DNA of 64,000 bases from SAR86 cluster bacterium (GTDB lineage Bacteria > Pseudomonadota > Gammaproteobacteria > Magnimaribacterales > TMED112): the NCBI GenBank assembly GCA_023703555.1, contig CP097968.1:120001-184000 (forward strand), read 5' to 3'. Position numbers and translations under genes: made by a program. The notes beneath the pieces are model-generated. The model made no database searches. It was not told where the DNA came from and saw only the letters and a program-made list of their open reading frames with translations. Below are positions 56,441 to 64,000 of this stretch, one piece after another; position 1 is the stretch's first letter, and each line of letters opens with the position of its first letter.

Positions 56441-57229
56441 TTGATTACTGCACAATTAGTTAAAGAACTTAGGGAAAGGACAGGTATATCAATGATGGAC
56501 TGTAAATCTGCACTACAAGAAACAAACGGAGATGTAGAGCAAGCAATAGAAGTTTTAAGAAAAAAAAGCATTATCAAAGCTGAAAAAAAATCAGGCAGAA
56601 CAACTAACGAAGGCTCCTTGGTTGTAGGTGATGCGGAAAGCAACAGTTTTTTAGTTGAGGTAAAAACAGAGACTGATTTTGCAGCGAAAGACCAGGATTT
56701 TAGGGAATTTCTTGAAGAGTTAAAAGCTTTTTGCTCTAAAAACAATATTGATAGCAGTGATGACTTGAATGCTAAATTTAAACAACCACTTTTAAATATA
56801 ATTCAAAAAATCGGTGAAAATATTGTCATATCAAACTACCTATCAATTGATAAATCTGATGGATTCAACTTTTCTTATTTGCATACAGATGCAAAACTTG
56901 CATCAATTGTAAAAATGAAAGCTAACGATGAAGCAATTGGTAAAGACATTGCAATGCAGATTGCTGCTAATAATCCTTTGGGTATATCTGAGGACAAAAT
57001 TGACCAGAATATTCTTGCAAAAGAATATGAAATAGCAAAAGCAACTACAGAAAATGAAAATAAACCTGATGATATTAAACAAAAAATTATTGATGGAAAA
57101 ATAAGAAAATTTAAATCTGAAAATTCACTTTTAGAGCAAGACTTTATTAAAAATCCAGAATTGAAAGTAAAAGATTTAATCAAAGATAATGAGATTCTTG
57201 CTTTTGTAAGGTTAAGGATTGGTGAGTGA
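56441..57229 (+). CDS. tsf: Elongation factor Ts
   Basis: EF-Ts recycles EF-Tu-GDP. The 262-residue protein starts at TTG (MITAQLVKELRERTGISMMDCKSALQETNGDVEQAIEVLRKK), typical of the family N-terminus. The core contains VEVKTETDFAAKDQDFREFLEEL, the EF-Tu-contacting TDF motif, and ends at FVRLRIGE. Overlaps pyrH by four bases (GTGA). Confidence 0.95.
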   Translation: MITAQLVKELRERTGISMMDCKSALQETNGDVEQAIEVLRKKSIIKAEKKSGRTTNEGSLVVGDAESNSFLVEVKTETDFAAKDQDFREFLEELKAFCSKNNIDSSDDLNAKFKQPLLNIIQKIGENIVISNYLSIDKSDGFNFSYLHTDAKLASIVKMKANDEAIGKDIAMQIAANNPLGISEDKIDQNILAKEYEIAKATTENENKPDDIKQKIIDGKIRKFKSENSLLEQDFIKNPELKVKDLIKDNEILAFVRLRIGE

Positions 57230-57945
57230 GTAAACGCTATATAACCAAGATTTTGCTTAAATATAGTGGTGAAGCCGTAGCTGGAGATAAGGATCAAGGC
57301 ATTGATCCAAGAATTGTTCACTATATGTCTGGAGAAATTAAGAAAGTAGTCAATAAAAAAATTTCTGTTGGACTTGTTATTGGAGGTGGAAATTTGTTTA
57401 GGGGTGAAGAACTCAATCAAGACGGAATAGACCGAGTTGCCGGAGACCATATGGGAATGCTAGCAACAGTTATGAATGGAATTGCCTTAAGAGATTCCTT
57501 AGAAAGAATTGGTGTAAAGACAAGAGTAATGTCTGCGATTCCGATGCCAGGGATTGTTGAGCATTATGATAGAAGAATCGCAATACAATTACTCGAAGCA
57601 GGATTTGTCGTTATTTTTACTGCTGGCACTGGGAATCCTTTTTTTACAACTGATACAGCAGCATGTTTAAGAGCAATTGAGATAAACGCCGATTTAATGA
57701 TAAAAGCCACAAAAGTTGATGGAGTTTACTCTGAGGACCCAGAAGTTAACCCAAATGCTAATTTTTACTCCTTGTTAAAATTCGATGAAGCAATTTCTAA
57801 AAATCTTAAAATTATGGATACCACAGCCTTAACACTTGCAAGACACAACAATATGGATATAAAAGTTTTTAACTTTAAAAAAGAAGATGCATTACTTAAG
57901 ATTGTAAATGGAGAAAATTTAGGAACTCTAATTTCAAATGGATAA
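57226..57945 (+). CDS. pyrH: Uridylate kinase
   Basis: PyrH phosphorylates UMP, an essential pyrimidine step. The 239 residues (GTG start) read RITKILLKYSGEAVAGDKDQGID-like sequence, VGLVIGGGNLFRG, DRVAGDHMGMLATVMNGIALRDSL, FTAGTGNPFFTTDTAACLRAIEI and KATKVDGVYSEDP, all canonical. Located between tsf and frr as in most bacteria. Confidence 0.97.
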   Translation: MSKRYITKILLKYSGEAVAGDKDQGIDPRIVHYMSGEIKKVVNKKISVGLVIGGGNLFRGEELNQDGIDRVAGDHMGMLATVMNGIALRDSLERIGVKTRVMSAIPMPGIVEHYDRRIAIQLLEAGFVVIFTAGTGNPFFTTDTAACLRAIEINADLMIKATKVDGVYSEDPEVNPNANFYSLLKFDEAISKNLKIMDTTALTLARHNNMDIKVFNFKKEDALLKIVNGENLGTLISNG

Positions 57946-58501
57946 TTACGAAGAAATAATTAAAAATTGCAGACAAAGAATGTCTTCAAGCTTAAGTAAC
58001 TTTGGGGATAATTTAAAAAAGATAAGGACTGGTCGGGCAAGTCCAGCCATGTTGGACGGAATTAATGTAGATTACTACGGAAATGAAACACCATTAAATC
58101 AGTGTTGTTCAATTACAGTTGAGGATTCAAAAACTCTTTCTTTATCTCCATGGGATAAGTCATTAGTTAAGGAAATAGATAGAGCAATTCAAAAATCTGA
58201 CCTTGGTATAAACCCTACAACTCAAGGAGAAATAATTAGAATTATAATGCCTCCTTTGACTGAGGAATCTAGGATTGAGCTTACAAAAAAAGCGAAATCA
58301 GAGGCGGAGAGTGGTAGAATTGCAATAAGAAATATAAGACGTGATTCAATCTCCTCAATGAAAGATCTTGAAAAGAAAGGAGAGCTTACTGAAGATGATA
58401 TTACGGATGCCGATAAGGAAATACAGGAACTTACCTCCCAGTTCATAGAGGATCTTGATTCTGCTCTTAGTGCGAAAGAGAAAGACTTACTTACAATTTA
58501 A
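57938..58501 (+). CDS. frr: Ribosome recycling factor
   Basis: RRF splits post-termination ribosomes with EF-G. The 187 residues hold the three-helix bundle and the hinge domain: LKKIRTGRASPAMLDGINVDYYG, PLNQCCSITVEDSKTLSLSPWDKSLVKEIDRAIQKSDLGINP, RIIMPPLTEESR, and a charged C-terminal helix. Overlaps pyrH by eight bases. Confidence 0.97.
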   Translation: MDNYEEIIKNCRQRMSSSLSNFGDNLKKIRTGRASPAMLDGINVDYYGNETPLNQCCSITVEDSKTLSLSPWDKSLVKEIDRAIQKSDLGINPTTQGEIIRIIMPPLTEESRIELTKKAKSEAESGRIAIRNIRRDSISSMKDLEKKGELTEDDITDADKEIQELTSQFIEDLDSALSAKEKDLLTI

Positions 58502-58504
58502 TCT

Positions 58505-59176
58505 ATGCAAGACCCCAAGACCATTGCCATTATTATGGATGGAAACAGAAGATGGGCTAGAAAAAGCAATCTGCCAGTAATCCATGGGCATAGAAAAGGA
58601 ATTGAAACCTTAATTAAAATTGTTAAAGCTTCAAAAAGAAAAGGTATAAAAAAACTGGTTGTATTTGCATTTTCAACAGAAAATTGGTCAAGGCAGTTGT
58701 TTGAAGTTAATGGTTTAATGAATCTTATAAGCTTTGGTACTGATACAAATTTGAAGGAGTTAATTGAAAATGAGGTAAAGCTTACATTCATAGGCGATAT
58801 AGATTCTTTGCCATCAAACTCAAAAAAAGATATAGCAAAGTGTATTGAGGAGACCAAAAAATTTACATCATTTAATCTAGTTATAGGTCTGAACTATGGT
58901 GGTCATTGGGATATTGTAAATTCAGTGAAGAAAATTCAATATTTAAAAGAAAACATTTCACAAAAGAATTTACTTAGATTTTCAGAACTTGGAGATGAAG
59001 ATGTTGAAATATTTATAAGAACTGGGGGAGAAATTAGAATAAGTAATTTTTTATTACTAAATATTGCTTATTCAGAACTCTTCTTCGTAGACAAGCTTTG
59101 GCCTGATTTTTGTGAAAGTGACTTAGATAATATCTTGAATGAGTATAAAAAAAGAATAAGGCGGTTTGGAAAGTGA
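58505..59176 (+). CDS. uppS: Undecaprenyl diphosphate synthase (cis-prenyltransferase)
   Basis: UppS makes the C55 carrier lipid for peptidoglycan and O-antigen. The 223 residues have IAIIMDGNRRWARKS with the catalytic Asp, HGHRKGIETL, FAFSTENWSR and the signature FIRTGGEIRISNFLLLNIAYSELFF (usual form R-T-S-G-E-x-R-I-S-N-F). It is somewhat short (about 240-250 usual). The next gene is dxr with a four-base overlap; cdsA, usually between them, is absent. Confidence 0.92.
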   Translation: MQDPKTIAIIMDGNRRWARKSNLPVIHGHRKGIETLIKIVKASKRKGIKKLVVFAFSTENWSRQLFEVNGLMNLISFGTDTNLKELIENEVKLTFIGDIDSLPSNSKKDIAKCIEETKKFTSFNLVIGLNYGGHWDIVNSVKKIQYLKENISQKNLLRFSELGDEDVEIFIRTGGEIRISNFLLLNIAYSELFFVDKLWPDFCESDLDNILNEYKKRIRRFGK

Positions 59177-60315
59177 GAGTGGTTTCAATTTTTGGTGTAA
59201 CGGGTTCAATAGGATCGCAAGCATTAGATTTTATTAGGAGCCACAATGGTATTTTCTCATTTCACACTTTTGTCTGCGATAAAAATTTTAAGTTAGCAAA
59301 AGATCTTGTTGACGAGTTCCAACCGAAGTATATTTATTTTTCAGATAAGATTGCTTCAGAAGAGTTCTTAAAATTTAAAATATCGTCAACAGTCGTTTTG
59401 CAAAGTTTTACTGAATTAAAAAATGTCCTATTATCAGAAAAAAGTGATATATATCTTTCAGCAATTTCTAGTTCAAATTTACTTGAACTAACATCTTTGG
59501 CAGCAAGCTCTGGTGGTAAGCTGTTATTAGCAAATAAAGAGTCTTTGGTAGTAATGGGAGAACAAATTTTAAATATGTCAAAGCAAAACAAAACCGAGAT
59601 AATCCCCATTGATTCAGAACACTATTCTGTAATGAATCTTTTAAGAAACAAAAATCCAAGAGATGTAAAAAAAGTTTATTTGACTGCTTCAGGAGGCCCT
59701 TTTTTAAACAATTCAATTCAAGAGGTTGCGGATAAAAGTTTAGAAGAGGCTCTTAAACATCCAACATGGGAAATGGGGAAAAAAATAACTATTGACTCTG
59801 CAACTCTAATAAATAAGTGTTTTGAAATAATTGAAGCTCATTATCTCTTTAATATTCCTTTAGAAAAATTAGATATTCTTATACATCCACAAAGCAAAAT
59901 ACATGCTCTTGTTGAATATATGGATGGCTCAATAGACGCAAATATTTCTGATGCAGACATGATTTATCCTATATCCTATGGCTTTTTAGGTACAATTAAT
60001 TATGAGCTTGGCAAAAATGAATTATTTTCTAGTCCTAAAGGTTTGGATTTAAACTTAGTTCCATTTCCTGAGGACAGAAAATTCTTGATTGATATTGTAA
60101 AAGATGTAATTACAAATAAGGGTAATAGAGGGCTTGTTTTTTCAACAATAAATGATTTTGCTGTTCGTAAATTTCTTGAGAGAAAAATAGGCTTTGGAGA
60201 AATATACCAGTTGTTAATTAAGAACTACTCAAAAGTTGAAAAAAAACAACTGCTAGCAATTGAGGATATTGAGATAAATCGCAGTGAAATAATTAATTTT
60301 TTACAGAAAACATAA
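59173..60315 (+). CDS. dxr: 1-deoxy-D-xylulose 5-phosphate reductoisomerase
   Basis: Dxr (IspC) commits to the MEP isoprenoid pathway, feeding UppS and IspB. The 380-residue protein starts at GTG: NADPH site VSIFGVTGSIGSQALDFI, LANKESLVVMG, IPIDSEHYSVMNLL with the metal Asp/Glu, TASGGPFL and HPTWEMGKKITIDSATLINKCFEIIEAHYLF. Canonical length. One-base overlap with rseP. Confidence 0.96.
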   Translation: MRVVSIFGVTGSIGSQALDFIRSHNGIFSFHTFVCDKNFKLAKDLVDEFQPKYIYFSDKIASEEFLKFKISSTVVLQSFTELKNVLLSEKSDIYLSAISSSNLLELTSLAASSGGKLLLANKESLVVMGEQILNMSKQNKTEIIPIDSEHYSVMNLLRNKNPRDVKKVYLTASGGPFLNNSIQEVADKSLEEALKHPTWEMGKKITIDSATLINKCFEIIEAHYLFNIPLEKLDILIHPQSKIHALVEYMDGSIDANISDADMIYPISYGFLGTINYELGKNELFSSPKGLDLNLVPFPEDRKFLIDIVKDVITNKGNRGLVFSTINDFAVRKFLERKIGFGEIYQLLIKNYSKVEKKQLLAIEDIEINRSEIINFLQKT

Positions 60316-61598
60316 TGGAAATTCTTTTTGGTGCAGTAATCTTATTTTTAGTTTTGGTGACATTTCATGAATATGGGCACTATTCTGTTGCAAGATTTTT
60401 TAAAATTAAAATACTAAAATTTAGCATTGGTTTTGGTCCTGATATTTTTTCATGGAAGAATAAAGAGGGAATAAATTTTTCACTCTCAGTTGTTCCATTT
60501 GGCGGATATGTTGCTTTTCATGATCCTGCAGATAAACACAATTATGAAAATCTTTCGGAAGAGGATAAAAGTCTGGTCTTGGCTAATAGACCAGCATATG
60601 AGAGAGCTTTGGTTACTCTGGCTGGTCCAATTTTCAATTTTTTCTTGGCTTTCTTTCTTTTTACGGTAGTTGCATTTTTTTTACCCAAACCATCAGATAT
60701 TGTATCTTCTTCAATATCAACACTAGATCAAGAAAAGATTTACAGAATTATAAGTGTTAATGATAAGCCAATAACCAGTGCTCAAGATTTTGAAATTACA
60801 CTTTTAAATTATTCAGGATTTTCAGGGGATATTAGTATTGATGTCTACGACTATGAAGCAGAGGCAATTCAAACTATACAAAAAAGGGTCGAGCAATTAA
60901 GCTTCCCAACAGACATTAGTCCTTCGTCTTATTTCTCAATAATGCCATTTCCAGACTTTGAGCCAACTATTTCTGATATTAAGGATGGAAGCCTGGCGGA
61001 TATTAATGGGCTTAAAAATGGTGATAAGATCATATCAATCAATGGAAAACAGGTTCCATCTCGGGCATATGCAATGGAGAAACTTCAAAGTGAAAAAGCT
61101 TCTTTTGAATTCACTATTCTAAGAGATGGAGAGGAATTTACGATATTCTTTCGTGAAAAAATTAAAGATCAGCCTTTTGGTTTTAGCTTGAAGCCAGAGG
61201 GGAATAATATAAACAAGGCCTTCGAATTTGGTTACAACCAAACTGTTTTTTGGATCAAAAATACCTTTAATTTTTTGTTCAAAATTTTTACTGGAGGGAT
61301 GGGGTTAGATAATTTGAGTGGACCAGTAGGTATTGCCAAAGTTGCTGGTGATTCTTTTAGTAGTGGATTTATCCCTTTTATGCTCTTACTTGCTATATTA
61401 AGTATTAGCTTAGGAGCATTTAATCTTTTACCTCTTCCAATGCTTGACGGGGGTCAATTTTTGTTTATTGTAATTGAGGAATTAAAAGGATCACCCATAG
61501 ACATGAAACTAAAGTACGCACTTTTTAATCTAAGTTATTTAATGATCATAGCTTTATTTATTTTTGTAGTAATTAATGACATTCTGAGGTTACTTTGA
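60315..61598 (+). CDS. rseP: Site-2 protease RseP
   Basis: RseP is the intramembrane zinc protease that cleaves RseA or signal peptides. The 427 residues have the first membrane helix with HEXXH (VTFHEYGHYSVARFF, about residue 18), two PDZ domains (about residues 125-200 and 210-290; the second with DINGLKNGDKIISINGKQV), and the C-terminal helix NLLPLPMLDGGQFLF carrying the third zinc ligand Asp. Sits between dxr and bamA as usual; overlaps bamA by four bases. Confidence 0.95.
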   Translation: MEILFGAVILFLVLVTFHEYGHYSVARFFKIKILKFSIGFGPDIFSWKNKEGINFSLSVVPFGGYVAFHDPADKHNYENLSEEDKSLVLANRPAYERALVTLAGPIFNFFLAFFLFTVVAFFLPKPSDIVSSSISTLDQEKIYRIISVNDKPITSAQDFEITLLNYSGFSGDISIDVYDYEAEAIQTIQKRVEQLSFPTDISPSSYFSIMPFPDFEPTISDIKDGSLADINGLKNGDKIISINGKQVPSRAYAMEKLQSEKASFEFTILRDGEEFTIFFREKIKDQPFGFSLKPEGNNINKAFEFGYNQTVFWIKNTFNFLFKIFTGGMGLDNLSGPVGIAKVAGDSFSSGFIPFMLLLAILSISLGAFNLLPLPMLDGGQFLFIVIEELKGSPIDMKLKYALFNLSYLMIIALFIFVVINDILRLL

Positions 61599-63994
61599 AG
61601 AAGTTTTTTTCATTACTATTTTTGTATATATCTCTGTTGAGCTCTGAGATGTTGATCGAAGATATAAGAATTATTGGTTTGCAGAGAGTATCGCTAGGGA
61701 GTGTTCTTGATACTATTCCAGTTACTATTGGGGATAGGATTGATACAAGAGATTATCAGAGGGTGATAAGAACTTTATTTGCTACAGGTCAGTTTGATAA
61801 TGTAAGCCTCACATCTGAGGGGAACATATTGAATGTACTAGTCGAGGAAAGACCAACAATTTCAGGCATTATTATTGACGGAAATTCTGCACTTCCAACT
61901 GAAGATCTTTTGAGTGCACTTGGCTCAGAGGGAATTTCAGAAGGTTCTGTTTTAAAAAGAGCAACACTGGAAAACATCACAAAGGGATTACAAGCACAAT
62001 ATTCTCAACAAGGTCGGTATGGTGCTTCCGTCGATGTAGACCAACAGGCCCGTCCAAGGAATAGAGTCGAAATTAAAATTGAAATTGATGAAGGTTCATC
62101 CACAGCAATTACATCTATACAAATTATTGGTAATAATGCTTTTGAAGACACTGAACTAAAAAGAATTTTCGATCTTTCTGAAGGTTCAATACTTTCTGTA
62201 TTTACAAACGATAATAAGTACACACGTGAAAAACTTAGAACAGATCTTGAGAATCTTGAGGCCTTCTACAAAGACAGGGGTTATTTGCAGTTTGCTTTAA
62301 ATTCATCACAAGTATCTATAAGTGACGATTTAGAGGAGCTCTATATTACTTTGATTTTGAATGAAGGTGAGCAGTACCAAATCGGTTCTGTAAATGTTTC
62401 TGGAGAGATTCCTCTTGAAAGAGAATTTTTTGAGGACTTCATTGATATACCTGAGGGATCATATTATTCAGAATCGTTAATAACAAGTTATGAAGAGTTT
62501 TTTGCCAATGTTCTTGGAAATGAAGGCTTTACTTTTGCCGAAGTTGAAGGTGTTCCTACCATAGACGAAAGTGGCAAAACAGCTGACATAACATTCGTAT
62601 TTAATCCTGGAAGGAAAAATTATACAAGAAGGATCATTTTTAACGGCAATGACTTCACAACTGATGAAGTTCTTCGTCGTGAAATGAGACAATTTGAAGG
62701 TGCACCTGCATCAAACCAAAAGATTGAACAATCAAAATTATTTCTTGAAAGAACAGGTTATTTTAAAACTGTAAGTGTCGAAACTATCCCAGTGCCTGGA
62801 GAGGAGGATTTAGTTGATGTTGTCTTTGATGTTGAGGAACAGCAGTACGGAAATGTAATAGGAGGTTTTGGATACTCTCAGTTTGGGTTTTCCTTTAATT
62901 TCAACATCCAACAACAGAACTTTTTAGGTAGTGGTAATTCTGTAGGGATTGGAGCTAATGTCAGTGATTATTCAAAAAATATTTTTCTTAATTACGAAGA
63001 CCCTTACTATACCGTTGATGGGGTGAGCAGAGGGTATTCCCTCAATCTTAGGGAATTTGATTATTCAGCTTTTGGATTAACAAGCTATAATACCAGCAGT
63101 TTTGGAGGTGCAATTACATTTGGGTACCCCATATCAGACATACAAAGACTAGGTATAAACATAGCTTTGGATCATACGGAATTACAGCAGTCAGGACTGT
63201 CTTCAAGAGAAATACTTGATTTTACTGAGAGTGAGGGAACTGAATTTGATACTGCAAAAATACAAGGTTTTTGGACCCGAATAACCCTTAATAGAGGTCT
63301 TTTTCCAACAAGAGGAACTCTTAATCAACTGTCTTTGCAAACAACTACTCCTGGATCAACCTTGGAATACTATAAAGCCCAATATCGTGGAGAGTTATAT
63401 CAACCAATTTATGGAGACTTTATATTTAAATTGTCTGGGAAACTTGGCTACGTTGGGACAATAGGAGATACAAAAATACCTCCATACTTTGAGAATTTCT
63501 ATGCGGGAGGACCTTATTCGATTAAAGGTTATGAGACTAATAGTTTGGGGCCAAGAATTACACCAATACCATGCTATGGTTATAACTCTGAAACAGATAT
63601 CTGTGCACCCTTGATTGATTCAGATGGAGATGGTGTCCCAGATTCACCATATTACAACCAGTATGCCCAATACAGGTTTAACAGACCTATCGGAGGGAAT
63701 GTTCTCATTGAAACAAGCTTAAATCTAATTTTTAAACTTCCTTTCATTGAAGAGCAGTCACAATTTAGATCTGCTTTTTTTGTTGATTTCGGTAATGTTT
63801 TTTCTACTTTCTGTAGGAATTATCAGGAGCAATGCTTTAGGCCAAATTTTGAGGACATGCGTGGTTCCTATGGTCTTGGGGGAAGTGCCATTACACCTTT
63901 CGGTCCTGTCAGCGTTTATTTTGCCATTCCATTTAACAACGATCCTCTTGATAGAACAAAAAGGTTTGAATTTACTGTAGGCAATAAGTTCTAA
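61595..63994 (+). CDS. bamA: Outer membrane protein assembly factor BamA
   Basis: BamA inserts β-barrel proteins into the outer membrane. The 799 residues start at TTG with a signal peptide (KKFFSLLFLYISLLSSEM), then five POTRA domains (to about residue 420) and a 16-strand barrel ending FEFTVGNKF with the C-terminal Phe of the β-signal. In loop 6 the usual VRGF is SIKGYETNSLGP, with Lys644 in place of the conserved Arg. A stretch with two Cys and DSDGDGVPD (residues 675-683), a calcium-loop-like pattern, follows. The gene is complete; the window ends six bases later. Confidence 0.97.
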   Translation: MKKFFSLLFLYISLLSSEMLIEDIRIIGLQRVSLGSVLDTIPVTIGDRIDTRDYQRVIRTLFATGQFDNVSLTSEGNILNVLVEERPTISGIIIDGNSALPTEDLLSALGSEGISEGSVLKRATLENITKGLQAQYSQQGRYGASVDVDQQARPRNRVEIKIEIDEGSSTAITSIQIIGNNAFEDTELKRIFDLSEGSILSVFTNDNKYTREKLRTDLENLEAFYKDRGYLQFALNSSQVSISDDLEELYITLILNEGEQYQIGSVNVSGEIPLEREFFEDFIDIPEGSYYSESLITSYEEFFANVLGNEGFTFAEVEGVPTIDESGKTADITFVFNPGRKNYTRRIIFNGNDFTTDEVLRREMRQFEGAPASNQKIEQSKLFLERTGYFKTVSVETIPVPGEEDLVDVVFDVEEQQYGNVIGGFGYSQFGFSFNFNIQQQNFLGSGNSVGIGANVSDYSKNIFLNYEDPYYTVDGVSRGYSLNLREFDYSAFGLTSYNTSSFGGAITFGYPISDIQRLGINIALDHTELQQSGLSSREILDFTESEGTEFDTAKIQGFWTRITLNRGLFPTRGTLNQLSLQTTTPGSTLEYYKAQYRGELYQPIYGDFIFKLSGKLGYVGTIGDTKIPPYFENFYAGGPYSIKGYETNSLGPRITPIPCYGYNSETDICAPLIDSDGDGVPDSPYYNQYAQYRFNRPIGGNVLIETSLNLIFKLPFIEEQSQFRSAFFVDFGNVFSTFCRNYQEQCFRPNFEDMRGSYGLGGSAITPFGPVSVYFAIPFNNDPLDRTKRFEFTVGNKF

Positions 63995-64000
63995 AAAACC

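Overview
The window looks like a piece of an AT-rich, very compact (streamlined) gammaproteobacterial chromosome, plausibly a marine SAR86-like lineage. The evidence for Gammaproteobacteria is the gene order and family type: lpxC-secA-[mutT locus] convergent with yacG-coaE, an rnr-rlmB pair, FabB-type ketoacyl synthase, tRNA-Tyr/tRNA-Thr ahead of tuf, tRNA-Trp ahead of secE-nusG, divergent bamE/fur, and rpsB-tsf-pyrH-frr-uppS-dxr-rseP-bamA. The SAR86-like placement is inference from base composition and compactness only. Most neighbouring genes overlap or are separated by a few bases, and many ribosomal genes lack a clear Shine-Dalgarno.

Layout. Positions 1-12,000 are a mixed accessory/housekeeping region: the end of a saccharopine-dehydrogenase-like gene, a Calx-beta gene remnant, tRNA-Thr(CGT), coaE-yacG, and a long minus-strand cluster (glutamine amidotransferase, DUF1289, VOC protein, a 5'-truncated RNase R, rlmB, lpxC, secA, a ThiE-like domain). 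Then come a small membrane protein with a MAPEG protein, a secreted PDZ protein, tRNA-Thr(TGT), a secreted tandem-domain protein and msrA. Positions 11,900-41,420 are one continuous plus-strand gene-expression block: tRNA-Tyr, tRNA-Thr, tuf, tRNA-Trp, secE, nusG, rplKAJL, rpoBC, rpsLG, fusA, then the S10, spc and alpha operons through rpoA-rplQ, with recognisable promoters ahead of rpsL and rpsJ and an L10-type leader ahead of rplJ. Positions 41,400-49,500 hold uvrA/ssb, fabB-ispB, rplU-rpmA-obgE, rpsT, tmRNA and smpB. Positions 49,500-52,060 hold a DUF3429 membrane protein, a sodium-dependent transporter, bamE and fur. Positions 52,065-64,000 hold grpE-dnaK-dnaJ and the rpsB-to-bamA cluster.

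The most unusual sequence is in otherwise ordinary housekeeping genes. The S5 gene carries an exact in-frame tandem duplication of 321 bp. Ribosomal proteins L3, L11, L17 and S2 all have long low-complexity C-terminal tails, three of them built from short tandem repeats. DnaJ has cleanly lost its zinc-finger domain. RNase R has lost its catalytic half and follows a VOC gene stop codon in the same frame. The mutT locus keeps only a ThiE-like domain. cdsA is absent from its usual place between uppS and dxr. No CRISPR array, transposase, prophage or recognisable defence system was seen.
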